Of a stretch of DNA of 64,000 nt, positions 63,801-64,000 are shown piece by piece. This DNA comes from a virus. The notes under the pieces were generated by a model. It did not search any database. It was given only the letters and a program-made list of their open reading frames with translations, and had not been told where the DNA came from. A program made the position numbers and the translations under genes. Location of the stretch: positions 57,178 to 121,177 of IMG/VR virus record IMGVR_UViG_3300009419_000009. The stretch is one strand, 5' to 3'. The first letter of the stretch is position 1, and each line of letters begins with the position of its first letter.

Positions 63801-64000
63801 AATGCTGGTGTAAGTGATTTTGACTTCCCTAGCATCTACGACAAGGCCACCGGGACTTATCGTGTGTTGAATAAAAACAATCCAAGAGATTTAGTTTTTA
63901 TCAATGCCAGCAGTCGCAAAGACTGGTTAGAAAATTACACGTATCAAATTCAAAGCATTGCTTTGAATTACGGTGGTACTGGATACACAGTTGCACCACG
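48843..64000 (+). CDS. Giant virion protein, more than 5,050 codons, partial at right edge (gp7 position)
   Basis: An uninterrupted frame runs from the ATG at 48843 to the window edge (5,052 complete codons). The start (MSIKSINLLPEVFRTEPNRK, FLAATIDQLISEGDQSVR) and FVNFNNYLWLPNGPPEITI match giant structural proteins I recall from aquatic T4-like phages. At least 13 units of the form PGSGYTxxPxVxI occur at about residues 740-1420, 3150-3590 and 5043. FG-GAP-like units occur near 3694, 3894, 4016, 4249 and 4335. Helical segments such as NLVELNNLFFTLLNYILSEQ and YIKDNQDYYEQYINEVKPYR lie around 4910-4965. It follows gp6, where T4 has gp7 (1,032 aa), so a wedge or baseplate-periphery role is a positional inference. 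No strong ribosome-binding site precedes the start. Confidence 0.85.
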   Translation, partial: MSIKSINLLPEVFRTEPNRKFLAATIDQLISEGDQSVRLDSYIGRKNAPTWKTGDTYVKETNSDRQNYQLETSVIVDGGQGRTDFYSSYLDLLQQIAYYGGITTDHSRLFANQSYTFDGCFDVDKFVNFNNYLWLPNGPPEITITAGNQDIALEYSVVRNLNARGYQFTEYGDNRNPIITLVKGQSYKFLINQTGNPFWIQTAAGVSGTLGPVAEQLNRQILGLSNNGIDSGILEFNVPLGDAQDVQVTAVSAATVDFATTASYSKIQSYLVNQLAKQGGIDGVSQGLNGKTLVFANADVDNELWKDAGNFDFDKFDETPFEYGELVPGEKRRWVFRIRTIDVGNNRQIIKLDPITEVLPGQKVYVKAGQRYSNVELLLNNSGFYETIDPITAPLDTLYYQDNSEPGFFGIIRLVNPGTETINIDNDIIGTENYTSPNQVVLTNGMHIKFDNTATPARYANNNYIVEGVGTAIKLINVGNFTVPEQYAVDSGLATPDYITINRASKDLNAWSRSNRWFHISTIEDAAKYREDPTLLDLSMVQRGKRPIIEFDPNIYLFDYGRTSKSPVDIIDFTITNAFQDVEGQEYYTVRMPNGIVRQLTPGVRVIFAADDDLEVRRRIYRVDFITTSTGNRIHLVSQNTQDLPAYEVAGVTITSNLSYNFIPTVTFAKPLPGIGTRVAQGNVVLKNSGIESIDIAYGGVNFIADPYIKINSDYIDQVQTEINYRTFKQIDYVRIDSAGTGYTTTTPNISISNPNQYWATVTNVSLGTSGLTFEVAAGPLINPPTTGVIQVDGSGNVVATFGNIGLGYYQANVSASISAPTAPAGTVPVVNNVYLYANGAIKSIRLSSYGSGYLTAPTITFTGANTYTASVTTVGRVTTSATLWDFLTPGYQIIANGIIGGTIVSAIDNEANLITINAPAVSANLEAATPLTGVSTVSVGDLWTFKANATAGTFATATATQLASKSVKVNDTSMLDVGMVISGGIDPVLISDIRIDVVPTRIITASNHGFVDKDLVYIRNIVGTVELNFSRYYVKRISENAIDLYASSDLSDASAQDSRNFTDYLSGGQITAYTIDYATTRVTKVLSETEFEVNREISILNGTKLVFGGVPAQSVARSDGNAIYNISITEPGSGYTTVPNVTIESSLGNQAVASAITNDNIINYIRIVDPGTGYTVTSATTADIISEVEVLTSAVSTYGSTTLYFDNADDLLPVQTGWLAFLVSTINGEEILTDFGQEPYAATDTTGPNTNTFQSFMDVSKTTAIVRSVINVDSDQIILSGPINAQDSDGELIDLPAGSRIVFTAQNRFFTTEGVGSSARFNGHTKTGFISVNELVDETVMALDNVNGVQPGMLVGDLAGLLPAGIQVRTVDAYTRRITLNNSVTLPSLTQVTFSDFVQATPAVAPAEISSITITDPGLGYVHAPEIIIQALVPVVELIGACTGSDQLATYLDPITLDPVLYQSGNVIIVDSYDGVVIDSKLTSNYNNQGVGVTTGADRPTVVALVLEQTASAVFEPRIVIDKKQSEFNDIIITFTQAAEGVAQIVQFNNAIDYQDDTPETYDVDDTVVVNIPANQEQTTTNVIAYNQFYFDGIAWSPSQQKQDTNQEPLYDAFDTNGDSAGDTSVYQGTKFIGTRIFGYKLGAGKSDNVLNFPLSYKNFENVGDIEFSNYFQTDSFNFLDGFAETNTPISNFVLKQQTESGNVQLRNIWTPIGTDSKQYQLISHEFNGTTNYFELDVKEEISQEIPYLKVYVNNTRLLETQYTVEQSGARTAVVIPASSLVVGQQITIKVYSKQQSLLGHYQTPVNLDTNPLNSNFESLTLGQIRNHLVTKVDNHYGIVGPALGKNNLRDLYNKNWQGSILQHASPVSLASLFLVDQDLNIIQAVEFAQKEYTKFKNKFIDMTSRLQIDTLDIPGSVDLILKSLMSGKSPASPWYDSDMVPYGNKFRKVTKLPILNIRQRTYLIPSAFDLSTISRQSVLIYIRDSATRQHRQLLNEIDFDFSRETSSIVLNANVDLTYTSELQIVEYSTTVENYIPETPTKLGMYPKYTPRIYVDNTYRQPTLVVEGHDGSITPAFNDYRDLLLLELESRIYNNIKVRYEDTLLEIYDTIPGKYRETDYSRQEWNQLLSRSFLGWIGTNRLDYSANDFFNANDPWTWNYGKFVDRTGEKLPGHWRGVYKYYYDTDRPHTHPWEMLGFSERPSYWNDRYGPAPYTSGNRVLWEDIQSGYIHSGARAGIDKRFARPDLTKIIPVDDTGELLDPLRLGLSSITALETSSPFSIGDNGPVETAWRRSSDYTYAVQLALILARPAFYLGTQFDNSRYRFDSGLGQITDRETRQRLIPRLIKVPESGLKGQEVVLTAGYSNWIRDYLAQQGVDGSAKMRDYFLRMDVRLSYKMGGFTDKKMLEVVAEQSSPGGSGRNIIVPDENYRVYLHKSTPTKRLAYSAVIIEVSDNGWKVSGYNSTTPYFTIIPSQVNNNGYALKELKVGVTVYKDYQLRKLIVPYGYEFNTHQQLSDFLTSYGRYLTSLGFVFDEFNNDLEVVKDWDLSIREFLTWSQQGWKQGSIIVVSPIGGKISVASDYGVVDQVTNKNTGNRLLDQNFSLIRQGNYSVSRDGGLFTASAAFGKMIALADLSLVEYEHVLIFDNQTVFSDVINQPEIGNRQYRLKLTGYKSGEWNGQLNAPGYIYNNDTVNAWQAGKSYNIGSLVEYKNQYFIALQKVPETTTFDFNYWKPIDRNKIKTGLLTNFSNSANRLRQIYDTDQMKRNEDFDNYSTGLIGFRNREFLQDLGIDKTSQVKFYQGYIKQKGTKNAINSLTAGQFDRVTSAITLYEEWALRVGEYGATGSDQYIEVELDEQSFTDDPSTINFLNFGDANAPGAINFTPYTIYRGSEEVYNKNIVKARNDLLPRIGDNVTAGYPRLDDVDGTIYDISNYQNYFGLVDTLGSGYKLWVGVDNDKSWNVYRATETDVLLLSITRTNTSQLLFVFDKPHGTAAKELIVIKNFDDNQFDGFYVVTSVQDNLSALVTGYRNLDTFAQIQTVESSGVYFRMVNVRFDQVSEIIDFTPPHGWRNEDRVWIDNDTSDNYWGVFQKIDGWEFNQLLPLRQGEDRFLEGYGKEVRLSVDNQIILAGTPNYTNGSLSGLKVLDPGANYDSPTVRIGSPTGLNGQQALFSVVKSNGALTKANVLVAGSGYTIAPNVTIIDEWNTVTTAETLNTAEIYLSSGDMSKIYVGDYVSGTGIPFETQVTEIDVPNNLIEVQGPNYSGLVSATSITVATGTISFTTGITATSTPIVAGDGIRAYVSGDLTTYLEGYVESFVGTVLTANIQITAGSGTHSSWLIATSLSVRNNTPIRFYRGAGGRAIASLTPTGVDAIQVIDGGSGFVQTPVVQIIGGGGFGAQATAVLSGNFIEKITVTNPGSGYTEAPSVLLLTNNPTPVNLVARLQLTTVNSIVVTDKGEDYRDPTINISTHSLDTSSSAIGTLAFYGNGGVQSITFASSTDRGTSYGSGTTVTIANSATGSGFVGTVATFANGKVNSITVSVPGSGYETAFAKANIFYAGGSGATGNIGRTIDGISNFTGATVVSYGQGYLAAPTVEVIDQSGAGAGAIVEPIFPTGQVKTFLRPDQGSYTIEETQLIKPFNSDAREFGFSIDIGTILAAIGAPGTYKEQGGVFVSQTLGSQWISYQMIFPGGLSDGDRFGHSVAMSNDQQWIYIGAPGANKVYCYGKKTQTFTRVTLIPVVGQITYGTNLLGLKSANEIKVLGANGKLFEPNFDYTVDNAGGIFFADFDRIASQTAVYITRQRLQTTIIPTVIRNLTTRSYALESTPETIDQLLVYGATGRVFVPNKEFIVVGSNIVFLDDEFLTEPSIVVVQRDLFYQLVDVIEPPDAINSDANFGWAVRCDQGGYRIIVGAPDTDDLDEEDNTIPSAGRTYVFSRSYEVILSLGDKKVFTFDQLRNVASFSIDNTLLTNLVDYTIENNSVILTNFPRNGATITADTNFFNLIQTIPCPTVVNLGRFGASVDIAPDNKSLAVGSPGYRDENYYNGQVYRYVNKGLFYGTVTTDKTFLQTNVELGQTIRINNRLATFTSVVPGTQTNVTAAYGSTGTEISLVSNVGLAIGDRIIGPDIDAGLGLQIVGWGPATPGMFSNIAVNTPVTVTSGDSLQFTRFGDNISKIRRNIESANAVAVETVQNENGTLTIRVSEDSNLRVLDILPGNSGTALDGIGLRIYELTQTIGHPRYGVPEKFGTKVSIDDTGLTVAIASEGGNTLKTSTFDKQTTEFDTDTTRFIDSLNASGAVYLYDYLNPPGETLENPGKLLYNQVLQNAFVLTGDNFGSSIDINRGWALVGAEFSNYHSIKAGAVHMFINEGNVKGWSRLRSRGEEVDIDYINSIMLYDKVKQVNVQDLDYFDPAKGKILGIADQDLDYKSSYDPAAYNRGTRSSVTIATDSYWTSLQEGQTWWDLSLCRYVNYEQGSLNYRTTHWGELFPDSKIQVCEWVSSLVLPSEYASTTGDGEAKYPDNSAYTEQTYYDSSSSLIKTRYYFWVINKQMFDRTKTSRNNSIVTLESLIRDPQAQGIAFAAAIAPNAFNIYNFKQYLKSSDTVFRVDYSRRLGDIISHNEFELIQQGNRNSSIPSKLISKLIDSLSGENSTGAVVPDLRLTDADAYGISDLPRQSMIRNNLDAAKVFVSFVNNVLSSQLVTNRRNFTRLLKEEPIPAAGVGFYDASVDSVDQLLYIPDSELFVGFKVLVTSDSDFYNYWTVYEYSQFVGFRMIRIQSYDTTRWWNYVNWYAPGYDQYLNIDFVVPRYVDVYALSLQAGQTVKVLDSGKGTYTVYEYTTSGNLVEVAVENGTIQLSTGLYDPAQSRIGFDNSAFDQVGFSTTQSVELRNIFEALVNDIFIDENLVELNNLFFTLLNYILSEQIVVDWAIKTSLITILHRIRKLEQFTNYIKDNQDYYEQYINEVKPYRSQIREYLLDYEGLDELNAGVSDFDFPSIYDKATGTYRVLNKNNPRDLVFINASSRKDWLENYTYQIQSIALNYGGTGYTVAP
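59926..61960 (+). repeat. FG-GAP-like repeat region in the giant protein
   Basis: Five units with an FG-x-SV/A core and a G-A-P/S or equivalent turn are seen: DRFGHSVAMSN...YIGAPGANKVY, NFGWAVRCDQ...IVGAPDTDD, GRFGASVDIAPD...AVGSPGYRD, FGTKVSIDDTG...AIASEGGN and NFGSSIDINRG...LVGAEFSN. They are separated by other beta-rich inserts, so blade number cannot be fixed by eye. Confidence 0.65.

Overview
This window is the structural core of a T4-like contractile-tailed phage (a myovirus related to the marine/freshwater T4 superfamily). The evidence is a set of recognisable T4-type proteins: portal gp20, prohead protease gp21, scaffold gp22, major capsid gp23, gp26, gp46, gp47, late sigma factor gp55, gp48/54-like tube cap, gp53, gp5, gp25 and gp6. 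I see no tRNA, integrase, CRISPR array, insertion sequence or host gene. Nothing in the window fixes the host: no photosynthesis genes are present, and the fibre repeats and giant virion proteins are of a kind I associate with aquatic T4-like phages.

Layout. Bases 1-18608 (minus strand) hold a run of fibre and virion-surface proteins, including two very large ones (1,355 and 1,438 aa) and a repetitive fibre gene that leaves the window on the left and carries a one-base frameshift near 1956. Bases 18878-24937 (minus) are the head cassette gp23-gp22-gp21-acidic core protein-small core protein-gp20, with the tape measure directly upstream (24968-28075). A short plus-strand pair follows (28133-29223): gp26 plus a small overlapping reading frame that looks like a programmed -1 frameshift product. 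Bases 29660-37892 (minus) form a tightly overlapping non-structural operon: gp55, gp47, two radical SAM enzymes, gp46, two more radical SAM enzymes and a PD-(D/E)XK nuclease. From 37965 to the right edge the plus strand carries the baseplate genes: gp48/54-like, gp53, a large hub protein, gp5 with a lytic-transglycosylase-like tail, gp25, gp6, and a giant open frame of more than 5,050 codons that runs off the right edge.

How it works together. Sixteen copies of a TAAATA-core motif lie just upstream of the virion genes on both strands. This matches the late promoter read by gp55, which is encoded here. The gp55-to-nuclease operon lacks the motif; its first gene, and also gp47 and a small intergenic RNA, have sigma70-like sites of the form TTGCNT-N17-TANAAT. 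The gp55 sigma70-like promoter overlaps the first baseplate late promoter on the opposite strand, a possible feedback point.

Most interesting items: (i) four radical SAM proteins with SPASM-like cysteine tails, chained by overlapping start/stop codons to the gp46/gp47 recombination nuclease; (ii) a TTTTTTC slippery site in the loop of a perfect 7-bp hairpin at the end of gp26; (iii) a 68-nt small RNA candidate next to the capsid gene; (iv) face-to-face late promoters at 28092-28121; (v) the giant protein with FG-GAP-like and GSGYT-type repeats; (vi) two one-base frame breaks (fibre gene and gp47), which are either sequence errors or real lesions.
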